NCBI RefSeq assembly: GCF_003013715.1 | Contig: NC_072817.1 | Location: 682,001-746,000, forward strand | Origin: Candidozyma auris | Taxonomy: Eukaryota > Ascomycota > Pichiomycetes > Serinales > Metschnikowiaceae | Reading direction: 5' to 3' | Length of the DNA stretch: 64,000 bases | In this document: positions 1 through 9,709 of the stretch, in pieces | Layout of the letters: every line of letters begins with the position of its first letter | How positions within the stretch are numbered: position 1 is the first letter of the stretch | Translations under genes and position numbers: made by a program | The notes under the pieces: model-generated | What the model was told of the DNA's origin: nothing | The model's input: the letters and a program-made list of their open reading frames with translations, nothing else | The model's database searches: none

Positions 1-1
1 C

Positions 2-1483
2 ATAGCACAACCATCCATGGAGGTCATTTTCTACAGGTTGGCCTGCCAAGCGCTCACTAAGAACTCTAACGCTCCTCCTAATGAACGGACATGTGATCCT
101 GTAGAGGAGCAGAAGATCGTGTCGACATATCTTATGTGGAGCAGCATCATAAACCTGGTAGTGTCGTTGGCTACTTGCTCCAAAGTTAGTGCTCTTTCGG
201 ACATTTATGGAAGAAAGCCTTTTCTCACGGCCTTTGTGGTGTTGCTCAGTGTCAACTTTTATATGGATTACTTCTTGATTGCCTATTCTACAGGCTTCCC
301 CATGGTAGGAATGTGGATTGCTACTATTATTGGAGCTCTCTCAGGTGGTCCTCTCTCGTTGGTGGCACTTTTCAAAGCCTTCATTACGGATATTACTGAC
401 CTGGCTCGGCCCCAGGAACGAGTGAACTCGATGAGTTATGCTTTGGTAGCATTTTCCGCAGGACAGATTGTGGGGCCTCTCTTATCATCTCTCGTGTTGA
501 CTCACGCAAAGGGTAAAGAGGGCCATTTGCCCAAAATGCCGCTGGTTTCGGATTTGGATGCCGATCCTGCCAACATGATCCCCTCGTCAGAACTCGCCCC
601 TTTGAAACTTTTGTTGCTTGTTCTAGCAATTGCTCTGTTGTATTCCGTGTTCTTTTTACCAGAGCTGAGATCTGGCAAGCTAAGAATGAAATCACGGTCT
701 GCCTCGATGGTTCAGTTGAGGAGTTTTGCAATGAAAACCAATACGGTATGGTCAAAGTTATATCATGGCATTATCACGCACGTCTCGCCACTTCGTCTTC
801 TCATATACCCATCTGAGCTTAAGACAGCTGAGAACTCTCGCAACTTCAAGCGTACACGTGTGACTGTGATATGCTTGACGATCATCGAAATCTTACTGAG
901 TGTTGTGGTTACGCTGATCATGTTAATCGAGCTCCAGTATTGTATTTACAAATACAATTGGGACTCTATTACAATATCCAATTTTTCGATGTCCAGGTCA
1001 TTGGTTAACATCGTCGCAATGGGTGTATTGTTACCGCTTCTTTACAAGCTTGTATTCCCCCGTTTCGAAAGATTTGCTCCCAAGCACAACTCATTTGATG
1101 CTGCAGACGCATTGGTGATGTGTATTGGATTTTCGCTATTAACAATAGCTCTTGCGGGAGCATCGGTAGCCCCAACGGGTGTGGAATTTGCGGCGTTTGC
1201 ATTCACTGGCGCTTTTTCGGCGTTTAGTGGCCCAGTTGCTGCGTCTGCTCCCGTGAAGTTCTACCCTACTTCTAAAGTGGGCGAATATTACGGGGCAGTA
1301 TCGCTTTCGCTGGGTGTGTTGAACTTACTAACGCCCATGGTGAGCACAGCGTTGTACAAAAGCGGAATCAATCAGGGATTTCCAGGGTTACCTTTCGTTT
1401 TCATTTCTTTGCTCGCGTTTATTTCTTTCGTTTGCACGATAGTTGCAAAGTGGTTCCAGCGTACTGAGATCGCTCTTTCGTAG
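2..1483 (+). CDS. MFS transporter, 5' end cut by window
   Basis: The frame is open from the first base of the window, so the true start lies upstream; the first ATG seen (base 17) is probably internal. About 490 residues remain, with many hydrophobic segments. The motif SDIYGRKPF near residue 65 is the MFS loop 2-3 signature (G-x-x-x-D-x-x-G-R-K), so the first one or two helices have been lost to the edge. The rest includes a long cytoplasmic loop in mid-protein and a C-terminal six-helix half. The family looks like the proton-coupled drug or TetA/MFSD14-like group rather than the sugar porters, but the substrate cannot be told. It converges on the purine permease with a 140-bp spacer. Confidence 0.8.
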   Translation: MAQPSMEVIFYRLACQALTKNSNAPPNERTCDPVEEQKIVSTYLMWSSIINLVVSLATCSKVSALSDIYGRKPFLTAFVVLLSVNFYMDYFLIAYSTGFPMVGMWIATIIGALSGGPLSLVALFKAFITDITDLARPQERVNSMSYALVAFSAGQIVGPLLSSLVLTHAKGKEGHLPKMPLVSDLDADPANMIPSSELAPLKLLLLVLAIALLYSVFFLPELRSGKLRMKSRSASMVQLRSFAMKTNTVWSKLYHGIITHVSPLRLLIYPSELKTAENSRNFKRTRVTVICLTIIEILLSVVVTLIMLIELQYCIYKYNWDSITISNFSMSRSLVNIVAMGVLLPLLYKLVFPRFERFAPKHNSFDAADALVMCIGFSLLTIALAGASVAPTGVEFAAFAFTGAFSAFSGPVAASAPVKFYPTSKVGEYYGAVSLSLGVLNLLTPMVSTALYKSGINQGFPGLPFVFISLLAFISFVCTIVAKWFQRTEIALS

Positions 1484-1623
1484 ATTACCGAGACTTTTAG
1501 ATGAGATATACACCATATATTTGTTTGTGGTAGTTTAAGTCAAATTATAGTAGGCACTATCTACAATATAGGTCGTATGCAACAATTCTATTATACAAGC
1601 TCTATCATCCCTATAACGTCACC

Positions 1624-3150
1624 CTACCTTCCCAAATACTTCATCTCGATTGGTCTCATCAAGTTGAAACCAACAAATGCAAAACCTGCGCCTAATTCAA
1701 ACCCAATATCGCCACCTCTTTCACCTATTTGTCTGCCAATTGGACCACTGTACCACACCTGGTTCATGCCAACGACAACACCAGCAACACCACAGCAGAA
1801 ACCAAAAACACCAGCCAATCCGACAGGGTACACACGCTTATCCATGTAGTTTTCGTAATCGTAAGCAGACCAGCGGCCTCTGTTCCAGATGAAATGTTGA
1901 GAGAGACACATGGCCTCGTAAATGGCCAAGTAGTAGGCGATCAAGTTCATGAAGTTCTCCATGACAGACTCGAAATGGTAGTAGGCTGGGATGCAGATGG
2001 CTAAAGTGACGAAGTTGGCGCAAACCGTCCACACAACACGGGGTACGATTCTCAAGTAGGAAGAGAAAGCCTGTGCACTCATTGCAACAGAGTACATGTT
2101 CGGTATATTGTTGGCAACAGTCGAAAGAGCCAACAAAACACACAAGAACTGGCCAAAGCCGTGAAGTGAATCCTGAACGAGGATGGAGTAAACAAGGCCT
2201 CCCACGGCCTTTTCCTCATAGAGAGAGGCCCATTCAGGGTTAGTTAAAGTACCGGTAGCGCAAGCAGCGCCCAAGATCAAAGTGAAGATCAAAGGGAGCA
2301 AGAGACCAGCCAATATGCCGAAAAAGATACGGTATGCGTTAGCATTACGAGGTTGGTAGACGGTGTAGTCCGAAGCATAAGTTGTCCAGCCACTGGCGAA
2401 ACCGAAAATGGTACCGCCAAAGGACAAAACGTTACCAGCGGTGGTTTCACCACCTTTAGTCTCGCCCCAGGTGAAGGTTTTGGCCATGGCCATACGGCAG
2501 ATGATGGCAATGAAAATGGCCAAGTTGGGGATCCACGACCACCGCTCGTAATAATGAATAACATGGTAGCCAAAGAATGTCACCAAAATAGTGCAAATGA
2601 CCAAAATCAAGCACCCAGCCCATGGGGGAAGAGCTCCATTGTTGGCAATGTTCAACAACTGCGCAGAGGCCATAATGTTGACGGCACCCCAGCCCACACA
2701 GGCTATCATGTTGATGAAGGCAAAGATTCTCATGCCGTAGTTACCCAAAAGGTACTTGGAAAGAATCATCTGACGAAGCCCCAAGCGGCACCCAAATATG
2801 GAGAAGAAGGCCACTGGCGATGCTCCCAACAACGAGAAGAAGATGATCACCATGATACACTGGAAAAACGAAAGCCCAAACACAGTGACACCCAAGGCGC
2901 CCAAGGAAAACGTGGCAATGACCAAGTTGGCAGAGAGCCACATGGAAGCAGCGTTCCAGATGGAGCAGTCAGTTTTTTCATCGTCTAGCACCAAGTCCAC
3001 GCCCTTTGTCTCAGCGTTGAGCTTGGAAGCCCACTTGTCGAAAACGTTAAGCGATGTTTCCTGGGCCTCTGCGTGGCCAGAGTCCTCCAAAGACTTTTCA
3101 AACGAGTCAACTGAGCTCTTCTTGAGGCCCACGTCTTTCTCCTCGTCCAT
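1624..3150 (-). CDS. FCY2: Purine-cytosine permease (NCS1 family, FCY2-type)
   Basis: 508 residues, matching the length of the fungal Fcy2/Fcy21 proteins. It has a hydrophilic N-tail of about 85 residues, then about twelve membrane segments. The stretch around FGFASGWTTYASDYTVYQPR (residues 250-270) is typical of purine-cytosine transporters of the nucleobase:cation symporter-1 family. The known role of the family is plasma-membrane uptake of cytosine, adenine, guanine and hypoxanthine, and of the drug flucytosine. CTG-clade genomes often hold several paralogues (FCY2, FCY21 and so on), so which copy this is remains open. The ATG is at 3150-3148. The 1.9 kb upstream holds four GATAAG sites, suggesting nitrogen catabolite control. 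Confidence 0.9.
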   Translation of the reverse strand: MDEEKDVGLKKSSVDSFEKSLEDSGHAEAQETSLNVFDKWASKLNAETKGVDLVLDDEKTDCSIWNAASMWLSANLVIATFSLGALGVTVFGLSFFQCIMVIIFFSLLGASPVAFFSIFGCRLGLRQMILSKYLLGNYGMRIFAFINMIACVGWGAVNIMASAQLLNIANNGALPPWAGCLILVICTILVTFFGYHVIHYYERWSWIPNLAIFIAIICRMAMAKTFTWGETKGGETTAGNVLSFGGTIFGFASGWTTYASDYTVYQPRNANAYRIFFGILAGLLLPLIFTLILGAACATGTLTNPEWASLYEEKAVGGLVYSILVQDSLHGFGQFLCVLLALSTVANNIPNMYSVAMSAQAFSSYLRIVPRVVWTVCANFVTLAICIPAYYHFESVMENFMNLIAYYLAIYEAMCLSQHFIWNRGRWSAYDYENYMDKRVYPVGLAGVFGFCCGVAGVVVGMNQVWYSGPIGRQIGERGGDIGFELGAGFAFVGFNLMRPIEMKYLGR

Positions 3151-3385
3151 CGCGATGGGCAGGTAAAATTTTCAGGGTACTTTCAGAGGAGCTGAAAATA
3201 CCAATGCAAAGGGGGATAAACAAATAGGAGTTTTTCAAACGTCAAACTCGCTATAGTAGCAATTGGACGGCTCGCAAAAAAATATGCAAAAAATGTACTC
3301 AAGATCGTGCCTGCTTTATAAGAAAGGGATCGCTGCGTATGGCATCTGCTCCATTCTTTTTTTTGTGTCATTTCTCTTTGTCACC

Positions 3386-3508
3386 GATAAGACCTCGCGT
3401 ACTTGCAGAATGCCTGGCGCCAGAAATTTTTTGCACCCATTCCTGCAGATAAGGCCCCTCCCGCCATCCACTCAAACCTCTTCTAAATGGCCCTCTTATC
3501 TACTTATC
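3386..3508. promoter_or_regulatory. Four GATAAG sites upstream of FCY2
   Basis: GATAAG occurs at 3386-3391 and 3448-3453, and its complement CTTATC at 3495-3500 and 3503-3508, about 240 to 360 bp upstream of the FCY2 ATG. Clustered GATAAG is the known binding signature of the Gln3/Gat1 GATA factors that switch on nitrogen-scavenging genes. Control of FCY2 by them is an inference. Confidence 0.6.
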
Positions 3509-3896
3509 TATACCTTTGAGACAATGACAGCCATGTTCCCCACTCCGGACATCACCGAGACTACAAAAATTTCTGAGTAGTGGCCACAACTAAAACACAC
3601 CAAAGAATACCCGCTGCCTTCACTTCCCTCGGGTGAACCTCGGGTCGGTAAAAATCGTCGGCAGTCGCACGGCCTGTACTGGGCCGCCACGGCAATCGAG
3701 TACCCTTGTTGCTGAGATAGCACTATCTGAGATAGCAATTCGGGGTATTTGGCAATGGACTTAGCAGAGTGACATTTTGGTGATATTTTTGTGTAAAGAT
3801 AACTCCTGGTTTTTTTATTATTCTGTTTTTGTTTTGTCTTGCTTCTTCTGCGTTGGTAGCTCGGGGCCTGGAGAAGTTGATTCTGCCCCGGCCCTG

Positions 3897-3906
3897 CGGC
3901 TGCAAA
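3897..3906 (-). promoter_or_regulatory. Variant copy of dispersed element (CCG ending)
   Basis: The minus strand reads TTTGCAGCCG, one base from the core TTYGCARCCA. It lies about 750 bp upstream of the FCY2 start. Confidence 0.3.
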
Positions 3907-4534
3907 ATGCCGTTAAAGGCATCGAATGATGGCTAACGGTCACGATGAACCGCACGAAGAAGTCAAGCCTAATTAATGTGCTTTTAATTAGAGAGAGTCA
4001 GTTTGCAGGCAGTTTGATGATTTCAGGGTAACGGGTCTTGGTTTGGTCTTGGTTTAGTTATGGGATTGGACTTGTTCCTGGGCTCTGGCCCCAATGCGCC
4101 TTAGTTTTTTTGTCCTTTAATGATCACGGCTGTGCGGGCTAATGCCCTAAGTAGTAGATTTCAGGCTTTTGCACCCAATTCAAACAGCGGCTGGCAATTG
4201 GATAGGAAGGCTTCCGCCTGCTTTGGCTAAATTATGCATGCTGTGTGTTGAACTGCCGTAGGATACAAAGAGGATTCACCGTATGCGAGGGTGATTAGAT
4301 TGAAGCCAAAATTGAACCGTTCGCTTCATCTGGCGATTGAGAAGCATGACACTTTCATGGAAATGAACAACAACTTCAGCACTATTACCGGTCTCTTGAA
4401 CCAGTATTTGAAAGAAAACTCAATCAAGCATTCAACAGGGATAGCACCTCGTCACCCTAATTCAGTCGAGCTTCTACAAATTCTCAATAATCAACGGGAG
4501 TGACATAACCCAGGCAGAATTAACTATATGGTTT

Positions 4535-4544
4535 TTTGCAACCA
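4535..4544 (+). promoter_or_regulatory. Dispersed element TTTGCAACCA
   Basis: Exact core match preceded by a T run, in the long spacer between FCY2 and the 3' end of the complex I gene. It is about 1.4 kb from the nearest start codon, so an atypical position. Confidence 0.45.
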
Positions 4545-5051
4545 CAAAACCGTGCATTGATTTTGTCGACATCAATCTTATTAGTGAATTGAAACAGAGC
4601 TTGTATTCAAGACAGAATTGAAACTTACAATTTAACTATCGAATTATTAGTGTGTGCGCTGACTGTTCTCAAGTCATATGGTACTTGACTGAGATAGCTT
4701 CTACATGCTTCCACTTTCGCATAGTATTCAGCAGCGTTATTGTCGTACTTGACGAGACGTCATGAGCATGTCTCCATGCTTCTCTGTCAAGAAACCGTCA
4801 GTACCTTCATTGATTGGCAATTCGATTGATCTTAAGCTTTCCTTACACTCTTCCGTCTCCCCTACATATCTACGATTGGCCAATGCAACGTCGTAATTTT
4901 GAGCTGAGCTCGTGTATATGTAACATGCTGGAACAAGGATGAACATGGCCCAGCGTCATGTCTAGACGAATCACGTACCCGCTAGATTCTTTATTATACT
5001 GGTTTAGGCATCAGCGCCTCTTGAAATATGGCAATAGCCCCGCAGCCTTGT

Positions 5052-5669
5052 TTACTCGACAGTCTTGGAGTATTTTGCCACGATCTCCTCGTAGGGCTTT
5101 AAGTTGAAACCCCAACTCTCCTCTCCCTCTCTGGTCTCATAGTACTTCTTGATGTCGACACCGTGGTATGGGTGGTACGCCATGTTGAACCAAGGAAGAA
5201 CAAACAATGCAGTGAAGGAATACTGAGAGTTTCTGTTGGCAATATCCTTCATTCTGTCGTCCAACGAAGATTCATTCTGGTGGTAAGGTAACTTTCCTTG
5301 CGACAACAACTTTTTGATTTCGTATCTGTCCTTCTTCACTTCTCTGGCGTTTTCAGACCATCCCAAGAATCTCCTGCTCGATCTAATGTACGCAAGGTAG
5401 AATCCTCCGAAAAAGCCCATTAAGGTTGCAGCTCTCAAAGCCGAACCTGGAACTCTGCCTGGCTTCTTAAAAGCGCCAGCGACTGGCTCCAATCTCTCCC
5501 AAGCAGCAAGGCCCAAGGGAAATGCAGCCGTGGTGGCTCCCCAAGCAGCTATGTCTGACGGTCTGAAATACGACACCACCCTCGTAAAGTAAGGGTCAGC
5601 ATCAATGAGCTCGTAGTCTGACTGGGCAACGTCGCCTCTGACGGGCTCGTAGGCTTTAGTGTACGACAT
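5052..5669 (-). CDS. NADH:ubiquinone oxidoreductase 21 kDa subunit (complex I)
   Basis: 205 residues resembling the fungal 21 kDa accessory subunit of respiratory complex I (N. crassa 21.3 kDa type). The N-terminal half contains DADPYFTRVVSYFRPSD and a short hydrophobic pair of segments around residues 38-90. The C-terminal half carries the conserved WFNMAYHPYHGVDIKKYYE region near residues 160-180. It acts in the inner mitochondrial membrane as a non-catalytic subunit. Its presence, with the TYKY-type subunit gene at 35.3 kb, shows that this yeast has complex I. The ATG is at 5669-5667. A CCAAT box in reverse (about 5725) and a CACGTG at 5751 lie just upstream. Confidence 0.85.
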   Translation of the reverse strand: MSYTKAYEPVRGDVAQSDYELIDADPYFTRVVSYFRPSDIAAWGATTAAFPLGLAAWERLEPVAGAFKKPGRVPGSALRAATLMGFFGGFYLAYIRSSRRFLGWSENAREVKKDRYEIKKLLSQGKLPYHQNESSLDDRMKDIANRNSQYSFTALFVLPWFNMAYHPYHGVDIKKYYETREGEESWGFNLKPYEEIVAKYSKTVE

Positions 5670-5750
5670 TGAATCGAGGTGTTGATGATGGAACGTTGAT
5701 TATGGGTATTGATTTTCTCACGATTTGATTGGGTGCGTGCGGGCACCGGT

Positions 5751-5756
5751 CACGTG
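5751..5756. promoter_or_regulatory. CACGTG (Cbf1-type E-box)
   Basis: GTCACGTGG lies about 82 bp upstream of the complex I subunit ATG. CACGTG is the site of Cbf1-type bHLH factors, which in CTG-clade yeasts are linked to respiratory and ribosomal gene control. Binding here is an inference. Confidence 0.45.
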
Positions 5757-5934
5757 GACCACTGGTGAAGAAGTAGTCGTTGAAATCGATCGTTTGTTGA
5801 AGAAAGAGGATAAATATGTCATAGACAGAGAGGTGGAAATTTCATAAGGCTATCTCAGATTGTTTGTGGTCTCGCGGTAATGTGGGAACGTTGTCTGCGC
5901 CAAAGAAGTGCTCTCTAGGGACATCGCAGAGTAT

Positions 5935-5944
5935 TTCGCAGCCA
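5935..5944 (+). promoter_or_regulatory. Dispersed element TTCGCAGCCA
   Basis: Exact core followed by TT, about 265 bp upstream of the complex I subunit start. Confidence 0.5.
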
Positions 5945-6034
5945 TTAGAAAAGGTAACAAAGAAGAAGTGTCTGAAGTGTCCACGAGACAAAGAAATCTT
6001 TCATTCTCTGAAGCTTTTCTCATAACTGGGTACC

Positions 6035-6165
6035 GAGTCTCATTTTAAACTCAGAATTTTCAAGGTTTCCACAATGGGGATACCCACCCCACCTGCTGTA
6101 GATGGGAAATCTGCTATATACAACACTGATATAAGTAGAGGTTTAGACATTTTAAAATGAGACTC
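6035..6165. repeat. 15-bp perfect inverted repeat
   Basis: GAGTCTCATTTTAAA at 6035-6049 pairs perfectly with TTTAAAATGAGACTC at 6151-6165, leaving about 100 bases between. No open frame or target-site duplication marks it as a transposon. It could be a paired regulatory site, a remnant of a small element, or the base of an RNA stem. Confidence 0.6.
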
Positions 6166-6575
6166 TCGGATTTATTATAGAAATATCTGGTTGAATAATT
6201 GATCGCTAGCTTTATACTTTGAATATGGTGACCTTTGTGTAAGTGGCGAGACAGGAAAAGTAGCATCATTTTAACTGGCTTCCAACAATTCTTTCCTTAA
6301 GAGTACTGTAAACATGTTATGATGTGACATCGTTGATATTTGTTGTTGTAACATCTTTTATCTCCATCGGGTGTGAGGCGCACATTAAGCCGCTAACTTT
6401 CTCCATAGTTAGATGAACGCCACCGAAAATCCGTGTACGACTACACTGAAAAGATGCAAACTAACTTTAAAAAGCAAATTCGGCTCACTCATAAGAAGTT
6501 ACATACAGTTAATAATTCTAAAAAGTTTGTTGGGATGTTTCTCCCTTATCTTCTGTTGCATGTCTTCATAATCTG

Positions 6576-6585
6576 TTCGCAGCCA
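6576..6585 (+). promoter_or_regulatory. Dispersed element TTCGCAGCCA
   Basis: Exact core, about 240 bp upstream of the Mpv17-family start. It is followed by CA rather than TT, so somewhat off the extended consensus. Confidence 0.4.
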
Positions 6586-6823
6586 CAAGAAGAACAAAAA
6601 CATCTTCAATCGTGAAACCCAGAAGCAGATGTTAACCACTTGAACTGCAATAGAAGCTTGATTTAATCACCAGGATTCCCAAGTTGACCTCTTTTGTTGA
6701 TCTTCACCATCGAATCGAACTCCATCCGGCCTCTATCCGGTGACCCTGTCCTGCACGCCAACTTCTAATCTACCCATTATCTGTAATGTACTACTCTACA
6801 ACGTCTTACCCCCAAACTTTCCC

Positions 6824-7669
6824 ATGGTGTCGCTTTCTCCACCGGAGGCGTCGCTCTTCACACGCGTGATCAATGCTCCTCGAATACACAGCGTTCCGCT
6901 TCTCAATTTTTGCATTGTTCTCGTTTTGGGCTTCTTCTTGCTCAAGCTCACCACCAAGTACAACGATCTCTACATGAAGAGCTCCTTAATGACGATCATC
7001 ATCACCAATTTGGTACTATATGGAATCTCAGAGACTTTGGCCCAGAGCTTGCTTAGTTATAGTAGCCTGGCTCCGCAGTTCGCCGTCACCCTTGACAGCG
7101 AAGCGCCTCCATCGTATACTGCTGATCTAGAGGCCCAACAAGACGACACTGATATGGAACTGCTCCATGAGGAGCATGTGGATGAGTTTTTACAATACTT
7201 AGATTCGGGAGACACTGAGCCTCCTCTTCCGGGGCCCACGCCGGCGTTTTTGGCCCCTGCAACGCTCACATACTTCCAGTTCAATAGACTCGCAGGCTTC
7301 ATGTGCTGGGGCCTTATCATTGGCTTTGCCCAGTGCTTCTGGTATAAGTTTTTGCAAATTTACTCAAGAGATCCCAAAGTGGTGGAAGTTATTCGCAAAG
7401 TGCTCAGTGATCAGTTTTGCTTCTCCCCAATTTCACTTTTGTGCTTTTTCTGCTACGGTACCATAGTGCTTGAAAGCGGGACTTGGGACGATGCAAAGAC
7501 AAAACTACACAGAATTTATGTGAAGACATTAATGATCCAGTACACGGTGTGGTTTCCCGTGCAGTTTATCAACTTCTTATTAGTCCCTCGTCTGTTTCAG
7601 GTGCCCTTTTCCTCCTCGGTTTCGGTCCTTTGGAATTGCTTCTTGTCCATGAGGAACTCGACGTCGTAG
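6824..7669 (+). CDS. Mpv17/PMP22 family membrane protein
   Basis: 281 residues from the first ATG in the frame (6824); codons further upstream in the frame contain no ATG. The C-terminus carries the family signature from about residue 239: WFPVQFINFLLVPRLFQVPF, then LWNCFLS. About four membrane segments are visible, with an acidic insert (residues 95-145) between the first two and the rest. The closest yeast relative by layout is probably YOR292C, a vacuolar membrane protein, rather than mitochondrial Sym1, which lacks the long insert. Members are thought to act as channels or metabolite carriers; the substrate is unknown. Its 3' end converges on POC1, 143 bp away. Confidence 0.85.
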   Translation: MVSLSPPEASLFTRVINAPRIHSVPLLNFCIVLVLGFFLLKLTTKYNDLYMKSSLMTIIITNLVLYGISETLAQSLLSYSSLAPQFAVTLDSEAPPSYTADLEAQQDDTDMELLHEEHVDEFLQYLDSGDTEPPLPGPTPAFLAPATLTYFQFNRLAGFMCWGLIIGFAQCFWYKFLQIYSRDPKVVEVIRKVLSDQFCFSPISLLCFFCYGTIVLESGTWDDAKTKLHRIYVKTLMIQYTVWFPVQFINFLLVPRLFQVPFSSSVSVLWNCFLSMRNSTS

Positions 7670-7812
7670 GGGCTGATCAAAATTGTGTTGATTACTGCAA
7701 GAAAGTAATTCAAGATAGATGCGATAGAAGTGATCTTCTAGATTTCGAAGTCGAGCATGTTCAATCGGTGAGCAACTCACTACTAGTATGTTATAGATTT
7801 GTCATGCGTCAT

Positions 7813-8665
7813 TTATAAATACATACCCAGGGTAATTCCGGAATTAATCTTCCGTACACGGGCACTAAGCTGTTTGATGTAGCTCGTCTTGTTCTGCTCT
7901 CCCACCAAGTATTTGGCAACAAGATCAGCAGCGTCCATGACCAGGTCAGCGTCCACTTTTTCAAAACCCAGGTGACCCTCGGCATTGAGCACCAACACAG
8001 ATGCGTTTCCTAGTTGGCGTTTCTGAAATAGACAGGATGTCATTCCCGCCACTATGCCAGTAATGTAGTGTGGTGGTTTCATCTGTGGAATTTTCTCAAA
8101 AGATTGATCTGCCGACAGATTTGTGTCCAATTTACATATGGATGTGCCATTGTTGAGAGGGGAAGGTGCCAATGCTACCCAAGACGTGATGTGGGTGCCT
8201 AACTTTATGATTTCTCTTGCAACTTTGTTCTCGGCAATTGGGTTGATGAAATGCGGGACAACCACGGCGAACCCATTTCCAGTCTCGTCAAGAGCAAAAA
8301 TCGGGATCCGTTCATCTTTGAACCTCCGCTGTAGCGCTTCAAGGTTCACTGCTGAGTAAAGCTGCGCATCCTCATCATACTCCTCAGAAGGTACCATTTC
8401 ATGCAATTGTGGGTATGAGACAGAAATATGGCCTGCGACTTTCTTCTCAGAAACCATCTCAACAATCACACCGATGTTTTTCGGCACAACCACAATTGTC
8501 TCAGGCAAAATTGAGGCGGTGAGCTGGGTTTCGACTTCGGGCACCAATGGGGGCGACTCGGGCTCGTCGTCTAGTTCGTGACGCGGATGCGGTACATCTG
8601 ACCATGGTTTAAACTGAGGTTAGTTGATTTTTTGTACAAATGCCTTGCTTGAAACATACTAGCAT
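7813..8665 (-). CDS. POC1: Proteasome assembly chaperone 1, spliced
   Basis: Two exons: 8665-8660 (ATG CTA) and 8613-7813, joined across a 46-bp intron to give 268 residues. The spliced N-terminus reads MLFKPWSDVPHPRHELDDEP, which fits my recollection of the start of S. cerevisiae Pba1/Poc1. Without the intron the conserved block has no ATG and is preceded by a stop. The C-terminus ends MYL, an HbYX tail (hydrophobic-Tyr-any), the known device by which Pba1 docks in the pockets of the 20S proteasome alpha ring. With Add66/Pba2 it guides alpha-ring assembly in the cytoplasm. The middle of the protein is poorly conserved, as is usual for the family. Confidence 0.85.
8614..8659 (-). other. POC1: Intron of POC1
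   Basis: Read on the minus strand it begins GTATGT (8659-8654), has the branch site CAACTAAC about 35 bases in, and ends CAG (8616-8614). At 46 bases it is very short for a yeast intron. The first exon is only six coding bases. Confidence 0.85.
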
Positions 8666-9709
8666 GGTGTGGTTTGAGGTTAAGGTAGTTGATGATGCGA
8701 CATTTGTGGAGGCGATCGATATAGGAATGGGTGCAAAAAGTCGCACGGGCCCACCACGACAGTCAGTCAGCACAGAGCGAATACGTTAGTAGAAGAGCAA
8801 AAGTAATTTGGTTGTGAAAACTGTGAATCCTGAAGTGGTGTTACTTCAAAAACAATGGTCTTCAAAGATCTGTAGGAACTTTTTCTCAAGATTGACAGCG
8901 TAGTCATACTGTTCTCTATAATGAATGGGGTCACTAATAATGCCTTGTGCATGTAGATTCCACTCTTTCTCAGGTCAACCAACACAATTTTTGGAAATTC
9001 AATCCGCCTGCAACTATAGCCTAATCTGTGCCAGTGTCCCCTTGAACAGATATGAAGATACAATGGGTGAACTTAAAGCTGAAAACTTTATTATCGCACC
9101 TTATGTGTCCAGTTTGACTCGACCATCAGATACGACCATTAACTTTCCTGAAGCCCGTAAAGTTTCCTTTGTAAACTCTTGAATAAAGCGGAGACGTCAA
9201 GATACATCATAATATACTTCTTTAACAAGCCGAATGGGCATCACTGTCTTTACCATTTACCTCCCATAAGTAAGTTCACCGCATTCGCATTTTGCAACCA
9301 TTTCAGCACTATACCATGAAAAGCCCCAAATACACAAAAAACGTCTGGATTAAACTCATACTTCCCAACGACAGTAATTTTTCACTTAATGTATGCCTAC
9401 TCTACCGAAACCCCTCAACCTTCATCTATATCTCCAAAGCATCTAATTTTCACCGTGGCTTCCGGTATCGGCGATAAGCCGTATCCTCCACCACAATATC
9501 ACAACAATCCCCCAAAGCCGACAGTTCTTCAATCAAAGCTTCACACTAGAAGATTACCGCCACCATCTAGCTTCTCCAAGACTTCTTCACCCCTGCTCTG
9601 TGAAAATCAGCCCACTAGGGCTAGTCGTCTCTAGCCCAATACCGCGTAGCTATACTACCTACACTCTAGATCAAGGCTATCTTTCACATCTATCTCAGCC
9701 ACGGCTACC
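8666..9709. other. Intergenic, POC1/COQ9 divergent promoters
   Basis: About 1 kb with no supportable gene; the frames present are short and without family features. It holds one dispersed element (9291-9300). Confidence 0.55.
9291..9300 (+). promoter_or_regulatory. Dispersed element TTTGCAACCA
   Basis: Exact core, preceded by CAT and followed by TTTC, about 410 bp upstream of COQ9. Confidence 0.5.

Larger units (their letters stand above)
3151..5051. other. Intergenic, FCY2 upstream region
   Basis: About 1.9 kb without a convincing gene. It holds a GATAAG cluster (3386-3508), an 11-bp direct repeat CTGAGATAGCA at 3712-3722 and 3727-3737, and two adjacent copies of GGTCTTGGTTT at 4034-4055. 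It also has one core copy and one variant of the dispersed TTYGCARCCA element. The only reading frame of note (about 4290-4503) lacks an ATG at its start and resembles nothing I know. Confidence 0.6.
5670..6823. other. Intergenic, divergent promoter region
   Basis: Shared upstream region of the complex I subunit gene (minus strand) and the Mpv17-family gene (plus strand). It holds CACGTG at 5751, two copies of the dispersed element (5935 and 6576), and a 15-bp perfect inverted repeat (6035-6049 and 6151-6165). I see no gene in it. Confidence 0.6.

Noticed and set aside
2353..2988. Plus-strand frame of about 210 codons opposite FCY2
   Set aside because: Antisense to a clear permease, low-complexity composition, no family features.
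4291..4503. Short plus-strand frame between FCY2 and the complex I gene
   Set aside because: No ATG at its start; the first in-frame ATG leaves fewer than 55 codons, with no recognisable similarity.
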